A DNA stretch of 64,000 nt, taken from NCBI RefSeq assembly GCF_001499995.1, contig NZ_LQIU01000007.1, positions 1-64,000 of the forward strand. The letters run 5' to 3'. Shown here in pieces: positions 33,263 through 43,997 of this stretch. The translations under genes and the position numbers were made by a program. The DNA comes from Mycobacterium sp. IS-1496. GTDB taxonomy: Bacteria; Actinomycetota; Actinomycetes; Mycobacteriales; Mycobacteriaceae. The notes beneath the pieces are model-generated. The model worked only from the letters and a program-made list of their open reading frames with translations. It was not told the origin of the DNA and searched no databases. Within the stretch, counting starts at the first letter, position 1. Each line of letters starts with the position of its first letter.

Positions 33263-33694
33263 TCAGACGTAGAGCTCCTCGAAGCGGCGGATGGACCGAT
33301 CGATGTCGCCCTTGACCGCGCGAGCGGCCGCGGCGCCGATCGGGCCGAACAGCGGCGCCCCGCCGAGTTCGAGCGTGACGGTGAACGCGCAGCCCGACGA
33401 TGTGGGGCGCACCGCCATCCTCATGCCGTACCTGGTGCCGCCGACGCCCTTGCCGTCGACCTCGAGCAGCCTGGGCGGATCGACATGCTTGATCGTCCAG
33501 GTCACCCGGTTGCGCATACCCTTGGCGCCGGCCACGCCGACGATGGTGGTGCCCACCACGAGATCGTCGGGCAGCTCGCTTCGCCAGCCCTCGTGCATGA
33601 CGAGCCAGTCCCCCAGTTCTGTGAGGTTGGACGCGTGCGCCCAGGCGTCGTCCGGGTCGAGAGACAGCTCGCGGGTCAGCTCGAGTTTGGCCAC
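33263..33694 (-). CDS. SRPBCC/polyketide-cyclase-like protein
   Basis: This is a 143-residue START-like (SRPBCC) protein: AKLELTRELSLDPDDAWAHASNL at the start, GTTIVGVAGAKGMRNRVTW and FTVTLELGGAPLFGPIGAAAARAVKGD near the end. Such proteins bind hydrophobic ligands in a deep cavity. Similar genes next to acyl-CoA carboxyltransferases occur in mycobacteria. The role is unknown. It starts at GTG 33694, behind the furA promoter region, and the carboxyltransferase gene follows 40 bp downstream. Confidence 0.7.
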   Translation of the reverse strand: MAKLELTRELSLDPDDAWAHASNLTELGDWLVMHEGWRSELPDDLVVGTTIVGVAGAKGMRNRVTWTIKHVDPPRLLEVDGKGVGGTRYGMRMAVRPTSSGCAFTVTLELGGAPLFGPIGAAAARAVKGDIDRSIRRFEELYV

Positions 33695-33830
33695 CCCGCG
33701 ATAGTAGTGGCGACCCGCCGCGGCCATCTGCCGAATGGAGTGAGGGATCGAACCGCGCAGCCCGTCCCCACGGATGTGCTTGGCGCAGTGACGAATCGGT
33801 GTACGTGCGCGAAACACCCGTGACCAACTC

Positions 33831-33859
33831 TTGACTTAATCCAAAAAAGGGGGTGATAT
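33831..33859 (+). promoter_or_regulatory. furA promoter with leaderless start
   Basis: TTGACT (33831-33836) and TGATAT (33854-33859) are separated by 17 nt. The -10 box ends 7 nt before the GTG at 33867, so transcription should start at that codon. The AT-rich spacer with the run TCCAAAAAAGG resembles the FurA-binding box known upstream of mycobacterial furA. Confidence 0.65.
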
Positions 33860-33866
33860 GGCTGTC

Positions 33867-34319
33867 GTGCCGTCGCCGTCCGAGTACGTAGACCAGTTGC
33901 GGGGCGCCGATCTGCGCGTGACCCGGCCTCGGGTCGCTGTGCTCGAAGCGGTCCACGCCCACCCGCACGCAGACACCGAGACCATCTTCGCCACCGTCCG
34001 GTCCAGCCTGCCGGACGTCTCGCGGCAGGCGGTCTATGACGTCCTGCATGCCCTGACCGGCGCGCGCCTGATCCGGCGGATCCAACCGTCGGGCTCGGTC
34101 GCCCGCTACGAAACCCGCGTCGGAGACAACCACCACCACGTGGTGTGCCGCTCGTGCGGGACGATCACCGACGTGGACTGCGCGGTCGGCGAGGCGCCCT
34201 GCCTGACGCCGGCCGACCACGACGCTCTCGACGGTTTCGTCCTCGACGAGGCCGAAGTCATCTACTGGGGGCGGTGCCCCGACTGCGCTCCCGAGAGTTC
34301 GACCGCCAACAGTTCCTGA
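33867..34319 (+). CDS. furA: FurA, iron/oxidant-responsive repressor
   Basis: This is a 150-residue Fur-family regulator: VTRPRVAVLEAVHAHPHADTE, the recognition helix PDVSRQAVYDVLHAL, and the metal-site region NHHHVVCRSCGTITDVDC with a second pair CPDC near the end. In mycobacteria FurA represses its own operon and katG, with iron and peroxide as signals. I start it at GTG 33867, where the N-terminus aligns in length with M. tuberculosis FurA and the -10 box fits a leaderless mRNA; an ATG at 33858 would overlap the -10 box. katG follows 60 bp downstream. Confidence 0.9.
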   Translation: MPSPSEYVDQLRGADLRVTRPRVAVLEAVHAHPHADTETIFATVRSSLPDVSRQAVYDVLHALTGARLIRRIQPSGSVARYETRVGDNHHHVVCRSCGTITDVDCAVGEAPCLTPADHDALDGFVLDEAEVIYWGRCPDCAPESSTANSS

Positions 34320-34364
34320 TCACACCCGTGATCACAGCCCCATCACCCACATGATGTACGGAAT

Positions 34365-34376
34365 ATGAAGGGAAAC
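34365..34376 (+). promoter_or_regulatory. polypurine ribosome site of katG
   Basis: The purine-rich run ATGAAGGGAAAC directly precedes the GTG start of katG. A polypurine tract at this place is known to stabilise the processed katG mRNA in mycobacteria. The ATG inside it is therefore part of the ribosome site, not the start. Confidence 0.55.
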
Positions 34377-34379
34377 ACC

Positions 34380-36629
<2,250 letters not shown>

Positions 36630-36655
36630 CCGGCGGTCATCGCCTCACTTCGACA

Positions 36656-36696
36656 GGGACACCCCGCGAACCGCACCCCGGTTCGCGGGGTGTCCC
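36656..36696 (+). terminator. strong hairpin after katG
   Basis: A perfect 18-bp stem (GGGACACCCCGCGAACCG and its complement) closes a 5-nt CACCC loop, 26 bp after the katG stop. There is no U-tract, as is normal for mycobacterial terminators. It separates katG from the phosphotransferase gene. Confidence 0.75.
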
Positions 36697-36708
36697 GCGT
36701 CTGGTGAC

Positions 36709-37602
36709 GTGATCGACCTGCCCGCCGCGGTACTGGCGATGGCGGACCGCGGACCGGAGTGGACGCACTGGGTCGAGACGCTGCCCGGTCAGGCGCAGAC
36801 CCAGCTGCGGGAGTGGGAACTGCGCGTCGACGGTGCGCCGACGCACGGCACGACATCGCTTGTCCTGCCGGTCCGTACGCCGCGTGGGCGGCCCGCGGTG
36901 CTCAAGATGGGGTTCCCCGACGACGAGTCCGAACACGAGCACCTCGCGCTGCGCCGATGGGCCGGTCACGGCGCGGTGCGCCTGCTCAGCGCCCAGCCGC
37001 ACCGCCGTGCGCTCCTGCTCGAACGGCTCGACGACCGAGACCTGGGCACCGTCTCCGACGTCGAGGCCTGCGCCGTCGTCTGCGACCTGTACCGCCGCAT
37101 CCACGTCCCGGCCCTCCCCCAACTGCGAACGCTCACAACGTGGTTGGAGTCACGCACCGCTGAACTCGCGGTGCTGCCCCGCAACACCCCGCTGCCGCGC
37201 CGACTGGTCGAGCAGGCACTCACCCTGGGCCGGGACCTGATGATCGACCCCGCCAGTCGCGGCATCCTCGTCCACACCGATCTGCACTACGGGAACGTGC
37301 TGGCCGGCGGTGCGGATTCGTGGGTGGTCATCGACCCGAAACCGCTCGACGGCGACCCGCACTTCGAGGTCGCGCCGATGCTGTGGAACCGCTGGGACGA
37401 ACTGGCCGGCGACGTCCGCGACGGGGTGCGCCGCCGCTTCCACGCCATCGTCGACGCCGCCGGTTTCGACGAGGACCGGGCGCGCGCCTGGATCGTCGTG
37501 CGGATGGTGCACAACGCGGTGTGGGAACTGCAGCGGGCGGCGCGTCCCGACCCCGCGTGGCTCACCGTGTGCGTCGCGGTGGCCAAGGCGGTGCAGGACT
37601 GA
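36709..37602 (+). CDS. aminoglycoside phosphotransferase-like kinase
   Basis: This is a 297-residue protein with the APH-type kinase core: the catalytic loop VHTDLHYGNVLAGG near residue 188 and the metal-binding VIDPKPLDGDPHFEVAP near residue 205. This arrangement and the length resemble streptomycin 6-kinase (APH(6)) family proteins, but many chromosomal members act on other alcohols. The substrate and any resistance are unknown. It starts at GTG 36709 with no clear ribosome site, soon after the katG terminator. The SGNH gene ends 9 bp beyond its stop. Confidence 0.75.
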   Translation: MIDLPAAVLAMADRGPEWTHWVETLPGQAQTQLREWELRVDGAPTHGTTSLVLPVRTPRGRPAVLKMGFPDDESEHEHLALRRWAGHGAVRLLSAQPHRRALLLERLDDRDLGTVSDVEACAVVCDLYRRIHVPALPQLRTLTTWLESRTAELAVLPRNTPLPRRLVEQALTLGRDLMIDPASRGILVHTDLHYGNVLAGGADSWVVIDPKPLDGDPHFEVAPMLWNRWDELAGDVRDGVRRRFHAIVDAAGFDEDRARAWIVVRMVHNAVWELQRAARPDPAWLTVCVAVAKAVQD

Positions 37603-37611
37603 ACGCCGGGC

Positions 37612-38304
37612 TCACACCCGTCGGGTCAACTGGGTGGCGATCAACGGCGCGATCTTGTCGGCCATGTACACGTGCCCCGCGTCGGTCGGGTGGACGCCGT
37701 CGGCGCCGATGAGCCCGGGGTCGTCGACGAACCACCGCTCCGCGATCGGGTCGACGAACGTCGCGTCGGCCAGGCCCGACTGGTACCGCAGGGTGTCGCG
37801 GATGCGAAGGATGGCCGGCGGCGGATCGGCGGTCGGCCAGGGCGGTCCGATCACCAGGAACCGGGCCTCGGGTGCGGTGCGGCGGGCGAGTTGGAAGACC
37901 CCGTAGACCATGATGGACAGCAGTGTGGGCTCGACGTTCTGGTCGTTGCGCGACCCGTAGAACACCACGAGGTGATCGTCGGCCTTGACCGCGCGGGCGG
38001 TGAGATCCTCGAAGACGCTGCCCCGGTTGCCGCGCGCCCCGTACCCGGCGCCCCCTTCGGCCGCCACGTCGGCGCGCACCGGCAGCCCCTGACCCGCCAG
38101 CAGCTGCCACGCCCGCGTCGTCCAGCCCCTCGGCCCCTCGCCGCCCTCGGTGCTGCCTGTGGTGTACGAGTCCCCGACGACCGCGACGCGGCTGCCGGCG
38201 AACTGCAACGTCACCATCTCGTCGCTGCGCTGCGGCAGCGGCCGGGCGACCACCAGTCCCACCAGCAGCGCAACGGACACCACCAGCGTGACCAGGCGAC
38301 TCAC
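37612..38304 (-). CDS. exported SGNH/GDSL hydrolase
   Basis: This is a 230-residue protein with an N-terminal hydrophobic signal (residues ~1-20). The GDS block VAVVGDSYTTGS, the FYGSRNDQNVE segment with Gly and Asn, and the C-terminal DGVHPTDAGHVYMADKI with the Asp-His pair are the SGNH family hallmarks. It should hydrolyse esters outside the membrane, such as acyl or acetyl groups on a polysaccharide or lipid. An acyltransferase-3 gene follows upstream on the same strand, which would suit an acyl-modification pathway. Confidence 0.8.
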   Translation of the reverse strand: MSRLVTLVVSVALLVGLVVARPLPQRSDEMVTLQFAGSRVAVVGDSYTTGSTEGGEGPRGWTTRAWQLLAGQGLPVRADVAAEGGAGYGARGNRGSVFEDLTARAVKADDHLVVFYGSRNDQNVEPTLLSIMVYGVFQLARRTAPEARFLVIGPPWPTADPPPAILRIRDTLRYQSGLADATFVDPIAERWFVDDPGLIGADGVHPTDAGHVYMADKIAPLIATQLTRRV

Positions 38305-38422
38305 CGTTTACCTCCACAGTCGACGGCACCGAGACGCCGCACCTCACGATGACTGAAAGGGTAAGTGTGGGCGAAGCCGCCGGCGTTCCGCGACGCGCTC
38401 GCCCGATTGTCACGAAATCGCG

Positions 38423-39646
38423 TCATCCGACCCGCACAGGCACGTGGTCGGCGCGCTCCTCGCGCTCGAGTTCCGGTGACGGCGCGGCCCGGCCGCCGAC
38501 GGTGCTGCGTGTCGAGTCCCTGACGTCGACCATCCTGCGCATCCACAGCCGGGCCGGCTCCTCGACGCCGTGGTAGAGCGCGGCCGCGCCGAGGACCGCG
38601 ACGCCGATGAGGCCCGCGACCACCGCACCGCCGGACCACCCCGGCGTGAGGGTGATCTCGAACTGGACCACCGCCCAGTTCCATGCGGTGTGCACCAACT
38701 CGTGGACCATGTACAACCCGAACGAGATGTGGCCGCAGTAGACCATGACGCGGGTGGACAGCAGCCGCGGCAGCGTCCCCGCCCCCACCGCCAGCGCCAC
38801 CACCAGCGGGACGAACAGGACGTCCACCAGGCCGCCGGCGTCCCGGACGGACGCCGGTGGATGGGCGTCGAGGTAGTACAGGCCGGCGACGATCGCGGTC
38901 CCGATCAGCGCGGACAGCCAGCCGAACGCGCGACGCGTCCGGGCGGTGGGTCGCAGCTTGCGGACCGCGGCACAGGCGAGGGCGCCCGCGGCGAACTGCA
39001 TCAGGATGCGCGGCAACCAACTCCAGGGTGTGTAGAACTCGCCGGTCGCGAGCAACAGCAGGGTCGGCGGCAGCGGCACCGCGATCGCCAGCCACACCAG
39101 GACGCGCGCCCGCGACACCCGTGCGACCCGGAAGATCACCAGGATCAGCACGCCGAACAGCAGATATGCCAACCACTCCGCGCTGATCGACCAGGCCGGA
39201 CCGTCCCAGCTGGTGCCGTCGAAGTAGGGCTCGGACCACAACTGCACGAGCAGCAGCTGACGCAGATAGCTGGTGGCGGTGAGCTGGTCGACCGCAGGCG
39301 ACGGAACGTGGCCGACGTTGCGGGTGAAGATGATCCACGCCGCGGCCAGGTGCATGGTGACCAGGTAGACCGGCCACACCCGGGCCAGCCGCAACCAGAG
39401 GAACCGCAAAGTGGTTCGGGTGGACCAGGACTGGCCCATGCGGTCGAGGTAGTTCCACGTCAGCACGAAACCGCTGAGGATGAAGAACAGGTCGACGCCC
39501 TGCGCGCCGGAGTCCAGCAGCGGCGACAGTGCGGCGGTGAAATCCGGTGCGGCCTGCGCCAACAGCGGCCGGAAGTGGAACAGGACGACCCATACCGCGG
39601 CGACGATGCGCAGACCCGAAAGGGCCCTGATCTCTCCGCTTCGCAC
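38423..39646 (-). CDS. acyltransferase-3 (OafA-like) membrane protein
   Basis: This is a 407-residue polytopic membrane protein with about ten helices. The start LSGLRIVAAVWVVLFHF carries the conserved His of acyltransferase-3, and QGVDLFFILSGFVLTW and SLSWSI-like WDGPAWSISAEWLAYL follow. Such proteins acylate sugars or other extracytoplasmic acceptors using acyl-CoA. The substrate is unknown. I start it at GTG 39646. A longer open frame reaches 39772, but lacks a signal. The C-terminal ~45 residues are polar and basic-acidic. Confidence 0.8.
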   Translation of the reverse strand: MRSGEIRALSGLRIVAAVWVVLFHFRPLLAQAAPDFTAALSPLLDSGAQGVDLFFILSGFVLTWNYLDRMGQSWSTRTTLRFLWLRLARVWPVYLVTMHLAAAWIIFTRNVGHVPSPAVDQLTATSYLRQLLLVQLWSEPYFDGTSWDGPAWSISAEWLAYLLFGVLILVIFRVARVSRARVLVWLAIAVPLPPTLLLLATGEFYTPWSWLPRILMQFAAGALACAAVRKLRPTARTRRAFGWLSALIGTAIVAGLYYLDAHPPASVRDAGGLVDVLFVPLVVALAVGAGTLPRLLSTRVMVYCGHISFGLYMVHELVHTAWNWAVVQFEITLTPGWSGGAVVAGLIGVAVLGAAALYHGVEEPARLWMRRMVDVRDSTRSTVGGRAAPSPELEREERADHVPVRVG

Positions 39647-39804
39647 AACACTCTTTTCGTGAGGGAGTCTGCTGTTTCGTCCTGGCTGGTTTCGTACGCC
39701 GCCCGTGCGTTCACCGGGCGGCGTTAGGCAGGGTAGCAGCGAGCCGGAGCGCTGTGCGCGTCCGAAACCCATGGCGCTGATGCCAACTCAGCGGACGGGA
39801 TCCT

Positions 39805-40584
39805 TCACCGCTGTTCGAAGTGCTGGTAGTCCTTCGGCGTCTGCCAGTGCCCGCCCCAGCGCCAACCGCGGTCGGTGAAGGCGAGAACCGCCGGGTCACC
39901 GGCGTGCAGAATGCCCGGATCGGTCCGGTTGCGGTCGACGTAGGGCCCGGCGTTGGCGGGTTCCACCGCACCGCTGCGACCGATGTAGGGGTTGAGCAAC
40001 GGGTTGAGGTCGATTGCCCGGCCGTAGGCGTGGTACGACCAGCTCTGCGACCCCGGTATGCCACGGCAGTTGAACGCCGAAGTGTTGTTGTCGGCCATCG
40101 ACAACTCGTCGTCGGCGCCCGGGTACGCGTCGACGGTGCGCATCTTGTCGATCGGATAACCCATGCGGTACAGGACGTCGAAGACCTCGATGACCTGCGG
40201 CACCAGTTCGTCGTGGACGACGAGCGCGCCGCGGTGGGTGCGACCGTCGAAGCCGAGGTGGTTGAGCTCGACCCGCCGGAGCCGTTCCGGGCCCAGGGGG
40301 CAGCCCGGACGCCACGTCGTACCCAGATCGGCGGCGGTGACGGTGGTGACGGCCGGAGGGGGCGGCAGCGCGGACGTGGTCGTCGTCGTCGTGGAGGGCG
40401 TCGTCCTGGTCGTCATCGTGGTCGGGGGCGCGGCTGTGGGCGTCGAGGACGGTGGTGCGGGTTCGTCCTGCGTGGACGGGCCTGCGCCGCACCCGACGAG
40501 CGTCGCGGCGACAGCGGCGACGGCCAGCGACCTCGCCCGGCGCCGGCCGGCGCCGGGCCGGATTCGCAGGAATGACACCACCAT
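39805..40584 (-). CDS. VanY-like D-alanyl-D-alanine carboxypeptidase lipoprotein
   Basis: This is a 259-residue exported lipoprotein. The signal peptide ends at LVGC (residue ~33) and is followed by a Thr/Pro-rich linker of about 45 residues. The M15 peptidase domain has FNCRGIPGSQSWSYHAYGRAIDLNP (seen as shorter motifs SYHAYGRAID with the zinc ligands His and Asp) and a third His in GGHWQTPKDYQHFE. It should trim peptidoglycan stem peptides outside the membrane. It has a GGGTA box upstream but no -35 match. It is not clearly co-transcribed with the acyltransferase. Confidence 0.8.
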   Translation of the reverse strand: MVVSFLRIRPGAGRRRARSLAVAAVAATLVGCGAGPSTQDEPAPPSSTPTAAPPTTMTTRTTPSTTTTTTSALPPPPAVTTVTAADLGTTWRPGCPLGPERLRRVELNHLGFDGRTHRGALVVHDELVPQVIEVFDVLYRMGYPIDKMRTVDAYPGADDELSMADNNTSAFNCRGIPGSQSWSYHAYGRAIDLNPLLNPYIGRSGAVEPANAGPYVDRNRTDPGILHAGDPAVLAFTDRGWRWGGHWQTPKDYQHFEQR

Positions 40585-40739
40585 CTCCGCGCCGACGCTA
40601 CCCCGGTGTGAGCGCTCGCCCGGTTGTCGGAGGGCCGGGATGGACGCCGTCGACGGCGACCTTGGGTATTGTCAGGGGGCTATCACTGAAGAAGAGGTCA
40701 GCGCGGCCGCGGTGATGAATGTGAAGGACTTATTTGTCG

Positions 40740-41963
40740 ATGCTCGCGCCGCATGACTCAGAACTGAGGCCTGTGCCTGATTCAGCCGTTGCTCCCATGA
40801 CGCAGTTCGACACGTTGACGGTGCTCCTCGTGGAGGACGACCGTGGTGACGCGTTGCTCGTCGAGGAGTTGATCGTCGACGCGGTCGCCGACATCCGGCT
40901 GCGATGGGCCGAATCCATGGCGCACGCCGCCCGCGAGATCCGGGCCTCCCGCCCGGATTGTGTGCTGCTGGATCTCAACCTGCCCGACGCCAACGGCACC
41001 GACGCCGTGGACAGGATCTGCGACCTCGATCCCACCCTCCCGATCGTGGTCCTCACCGGCAACGTCGACGACCGCTACGGCGTGTCGGCGGTCGCGTCCG
41101 GCGCACAGGACTACCTCGTCAAGGGGCGTGTCGAATCGGAGATGCTGCGGCGTTCGCTGCTGTACGCGATCGAGCGGAAACGCTCCGAGCTCACCGCTGT
41201 CGACCTGCACGCCAGCCATCTGCGTGCGCAGGAGAACGCCCGGCTGGAACGCGGGCTGCTGCCGTCGCCGCTGCTGCTGGAGAATCCGGGTGTCGACATC
41301 GTCGCCAAGTACCGGCCGAGCCGGCCCAACGCGCTGCTCGGTGGCGACTTCTACGACTTCGTCCAGACCCCCGACCGGACCGTGCACGTCATGGTCGGCG
41401 ACGTGTCCGGCCACGGACCCGATGAAGCCGCGCTCGGGGTGGCGCTGAGGATCGGATGGCGCGCGCTGACCTTCGCGGGCCTGCGCGGCAACCAGCGCAT
41501 GCAGCAGCTCGAGCGGATCCTGCGTGCCGAGCGGCCGGGGCCCGGCATCTTCGCCACCGTGATGAGCCTGGCCTTCTCTCCCAGCGACCGCAGCTTCACC
41601 GCCGTCCGCGCCGGGCACCCGGGGATGCTCCTGCACGACCGCGCCGGCAACAGCGTGAACTGGCTGGAACCGCCCGCGGGACCCGCGCTCGGACTCGGCG
41701 GGTCGGCGTGGCCGCTGACCGAACTGGAACTGCCCGCCGGCCACGGCCTGCTGCTGCTCACCGACGGGCTGTTCGAGGGGCACTCCGGTGAGGGCAACGA
41801 GCGCCTCGGCGAGGAGGGGCTGCTGCGGCTGGCCCAGACGATGGCGGGGCTGGCTGGCCCCGACTTCGTCGAGACCCTGATCGACCGCGCCGAGGACCGC
41901 GCCCGGCCGCACGGCGGATTGACCGACGACATCGCGGTAGTCCGCGTGGAGCGCACCACGTGA
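40740..41963 (+). CDS. receiver-SpoIIE phosphatase response regulator
   Basis: This is a 407-residue two-domain protein. A CheY-like receiver (VLLVEDDRGDALL, phospho-acceptor DLNLPDANGTD, SGAQDYLVKG) occupies residues ~25-140. A SpoIIE/PP2C phosphatase follows with LLGGDFYDF, VMVGDVSGHGPDEA, a LLLLTDGLFEG segment and DDIAVVRVE, all metal-binding Asp present. Such proteins dephosphorylate anti-anti-sigma factors and so link a phosphorelay to sigma control. An AAGGA at 40724-40728 precedes the ATG at 40740. It is the first gene of a coupled signalling operon. Confidence 0.85.
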   Translation: MLAPHDSELRPVPDSAVAPMTQFDTLTVLLVEDDRGDALLVEELIVDAVADIRLRWAESMAHAAREIRASRPDCVLLDLNLPDANGTDAVDRICDLDPTLPIVVLTGNVDDRYGVSAVASGAQDYLVKGRVESEMLRRSLLYAIERKRSELTAVDLHASHLRAQENARLERGLLPSPLLLENPGVDIVAKYRPSRPNALLGGDFYDFVQTPDRTVHVMVGDVSGHGPDEAALGVALRIGWRALTFAGLRGNQRMQQLERILRAERPGPGIFATVMSLAFSPSDRSFTAVRAGHPGMLLHDRAGNSVNWLEPPAGPALGLGGSAWPLTELELPAGHGLLLLTDGLFEGHSGEGNERLGEEGLLRLAQTMAGLAGPDFVETLIDRAEDRARPHGGLTDDIAVVRVERTT

Positions 41964-43549
41964 CGGCTCCCGCCCGCCGGCGGGGACGCCAGTTGACGGT
42001 GCAGGGCTGGTTGAACGTCGTGCTGGCCGTCATGGGCATGCTCGTGCTGGTCGGCGCGTTCGCCGGTGCGATCCTGATGAACCGCACCGACGCGGTGTCG
42101 CGCGAGCTGATCGAATCGATCCAGCCGTCACGGGTGGCGGCCTACCGGCTGCAGGCCGCCCTGCGCGATCAGGAGACCGCCGTGCGGGGTTTCGCGATCG
42201 CCGCCGACAAGCAGTTCCTCGAGCCCTACTTCGAGGGTCAGCAGACCGAACGCGAAGCGGCCGAGGAGATCCGCCGGCACGTCGGCGACCATCCCAATTT
42301 GATCGCCGATCTGGACGCGGTCGAGCAGGCCACCGCCGAATGGCGCGCGGAGTACGCCGAGCCGTTCATCCGCAGCGTCACCCCGGGCAGCCCCGGCGTG
42401 GTCGGCGAGGACCTCGTCCAGCGCGGCAAAGAGGGTTTCGACAACATCCGCGCGCTCTTCCACGTGCAGAACGTCGACCTCGCCGCCGCGCGCACCGCCG
42501 GGGTGAAGGAACTCGAGCAGGTGCGCGGGTGGCGCGACCGGGTGCTCGCCGGCATCATCATCACCTTCTTCGTGACCGCGCTGCTGCTGGCGATCCTGGC
42601 GCGCAGTGCTCTGGTTCGCCCGCTGTCGGCGCTGGCCGCCTCCTGCCGCCGCATCACCGAAGGTCACTTCGAGGAACGGATCGTCGCCGGCGGCCCCCGC
42701 GATATGCGGAGCATGGCCTCGGACGTCGAGGACATGCGACAGCGCATCGTGGAGGAACTCGAGGCGTCGCGGGCCGCGCGCGAACAACTCGACGAGCAGA
42801 CCGTCGAGTTGCGGCGGTCGAACGCCGAACTCGAGCAGTTCGCCTACGTCGCGTCGCACGATCTGCAGGAGCCGCTGCGCAAGGTCGCCTCGTTCTGTCA
42901 GCTGCTCGAGAAGCGTTACGGCGACCAGCTCGACGAACGCGGCGTCGAGTACATCAAGTACGCCGTCGACGGCGCGAAACGCATGCAGGTGCTCATCAAC
43001 GACCTGTTGACCTTCTCGCGTGTCGGACGCCTCAGCGCCGCGCACACCGACGTCGAACTCGACGAGGCGCTCGACACTGCGCTGTCGAACCTCGACACCG
43101 CGATCGAGGAGTCCGGCGCCGTGATCGTGCGCCCCGAGGAGCCGTTGCCCGAGGTGCTGGGCGATCCGACACTGCTGGCGATGCTCTGGCAGAACCTGAT
43201 CGGTAACGCGGTGAAGTTCCGCAAACCCGACACCACACCCCGGATCGTGATCGAATGTGAGCGCGGGACCGACGACCGGGACGGACAGTGGCTGTTCACC
43301 GTGTCGGACAACGGCATCGGCATCGCCGAGGAGTTCTCCCAGAAGGTGTTCGTCATCTTCCAGCGACTGCACGGTCGCGACGCCTACAGCGGCACCGGCA
43401 TCGGGCTGGCGTTGTGCAAGAAGATCGTCGAGTATCACGGCGGCACCATCTGGATCGACAACAGCTACACCGAAGGCACCCGGTTCCGCATGACCCTTCC
43501 GGTCGCCGTCCACGAACAACCCGAAGTGGTTCTGGAAGGAGCCCAATGA
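41960..43549 (+). CDS. CHASE3-HAMP sensor histidine kinase
   Basis: This is a 529-residue membrane kinase. A helix near residue 20 and one near 195 flank an extracytoplasmic CHASE3 domain (LQAALRDQETAVRGFAIAADKQ). A HAMP linker (RPLSALAASCRRITEGHF) follows, then the H-box ASHDLQEPLRKVASF with the phospho-histidine, and an ATPase with NLIGNAVKFRKP, DNGIGIAEEF and GTGIGLALCKKIVEYHGG. It overlaps the preceding gene by GTGA and the next by ATGA, so all three are translationally coupled. It probably phosphorylates the flanking receivers. The stimulus is unknown. Confidence 0.9.
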   Translation: MTAPARRRGRQLTVQGWLNVVLAVMGMLVLVGAFAGAILMNRTDAVSRELIESIQPSRVAAYRLQAALRDQETAVRGFAIAADKQFLEPYFEGQQTEREAAEEIRRHVGDHPNLIADLDAVEQATAEWRAEYAEPFIRSVTPGSPGVVGEDLVQRGKEGFDNIRALFHVQNVDLAAARTAGVKELEQVRGWRDRVLAGIIITFFVTALLLAILARSALVRPLSALAASCRRITEGHFEERIVAGGPRDMRSMASDVEDMRQRIVEELEASRAAREQLDEQTVELRRSNAELEQFAYVASHDLQEPLRKVASFCQLLEKRYGDQLDERGVEYIKYAVDGAKRMQVLINDLLTFSRVGRLSAAHTDVELDEALDTALSNLDTAIEESGAVIVRPEEPLPEVLGDPTLLAMLWQNLIGNAVKFRKPDTTPRIVIECERGTDDRDGQWLFTVSDNGIGIAEEFSQKVFVIFQRLHGRDAYSGTGIGLALCKKIVEYHGGTIWIDNSYTEGTRFRMTLPVAVHEQPEVVLEGAQ

Positions 43550-43989
43550 TGACACCCTCCACGAGGCCGATCGACGTCCTGCTGATCGAGGACGACCCGG
43601 GCGACGAACTGATCACCCGCGAGGCGTTCGAACACAACAAGATCAGCAACACGCTGCACGTCGCCCACGACGGGCAGGAGGGTCTCGACTTCCTCTACCG
43701 CCGCAGCGGGTACGAGAACGCCCCGCGGCCCGATCTGATCCTGCTGGACCTGAACCTGCCGAAGTACGACGGCCGTCAGCTCCTCGAGACGGTGAAATCC
43801 GATCCCGACCTCAGTCACATCCCGGTCGTCGTGCTCACCACCTCCTCGGCCGAGGAGGACATCCTGCGCAGCTACAAGCTGCACGCCAACGCCTATGTCA
43901 CCAAACCGGTGGACCTCGACCAGTTCATGAACGCGGTCCGGCAGATCGACGAGTTCTTCGTCCAGGTCGTCCGGTTGCCGCAGGGCTGA
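43546..43989 (+). CDS. Rcp1-like single-domain response regulator
   Basis: This is a 147-residue receiver without an output domain: VLLIEDDPGDELITREAF, the phospho-acceptor DLNLPKYDGRQLL, VVLTTSSAEED and the conserved Lys in NAYVTKPVDLDQF. The sequence fits the Rcp1 group that pairs with phytochrome-like kinases. It may shuttle phosphate to a distant partner or compete with the SpoIIE-type regulator. The ATG at 43546 overlaps the kinase stop. Confidence 0.9.
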   Translation: MMTPSTRPIDVLLIEDDPGDELITREAFEHNKISNTLHVAHDGQEGLDFLYRRSGYENAPRPDLILLDLNLPKYDGRQLLETVKSDPDLSHIPVVVLTTSSAEEDILRSYKLHANAYVTKPVDLDQFMNAVRQIDEFFVQVVRLPQG

Positions 43990-43997
43990 GGCGGTCC

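Noticed and set aside
33822..33866. ATG at 33858 as the furA start
   Set aside because: It overlaps the -10 box of the only good promoter, and GTG 33867 gives the expected family length and a leaderless start.
40599..40603. GGGTA on the minus strand before the VanY-like gene considered as a SigF-type promoter
   Set aside because: The -10 box matches but no GTTT-like -35 lies at the right spacing.
40585..40739. GGGTA at 40664-40668 considered as a SigF-type promoter for the signalling operon
   Set aside because: No -35 match is found at a spacing of 15-17 nt.
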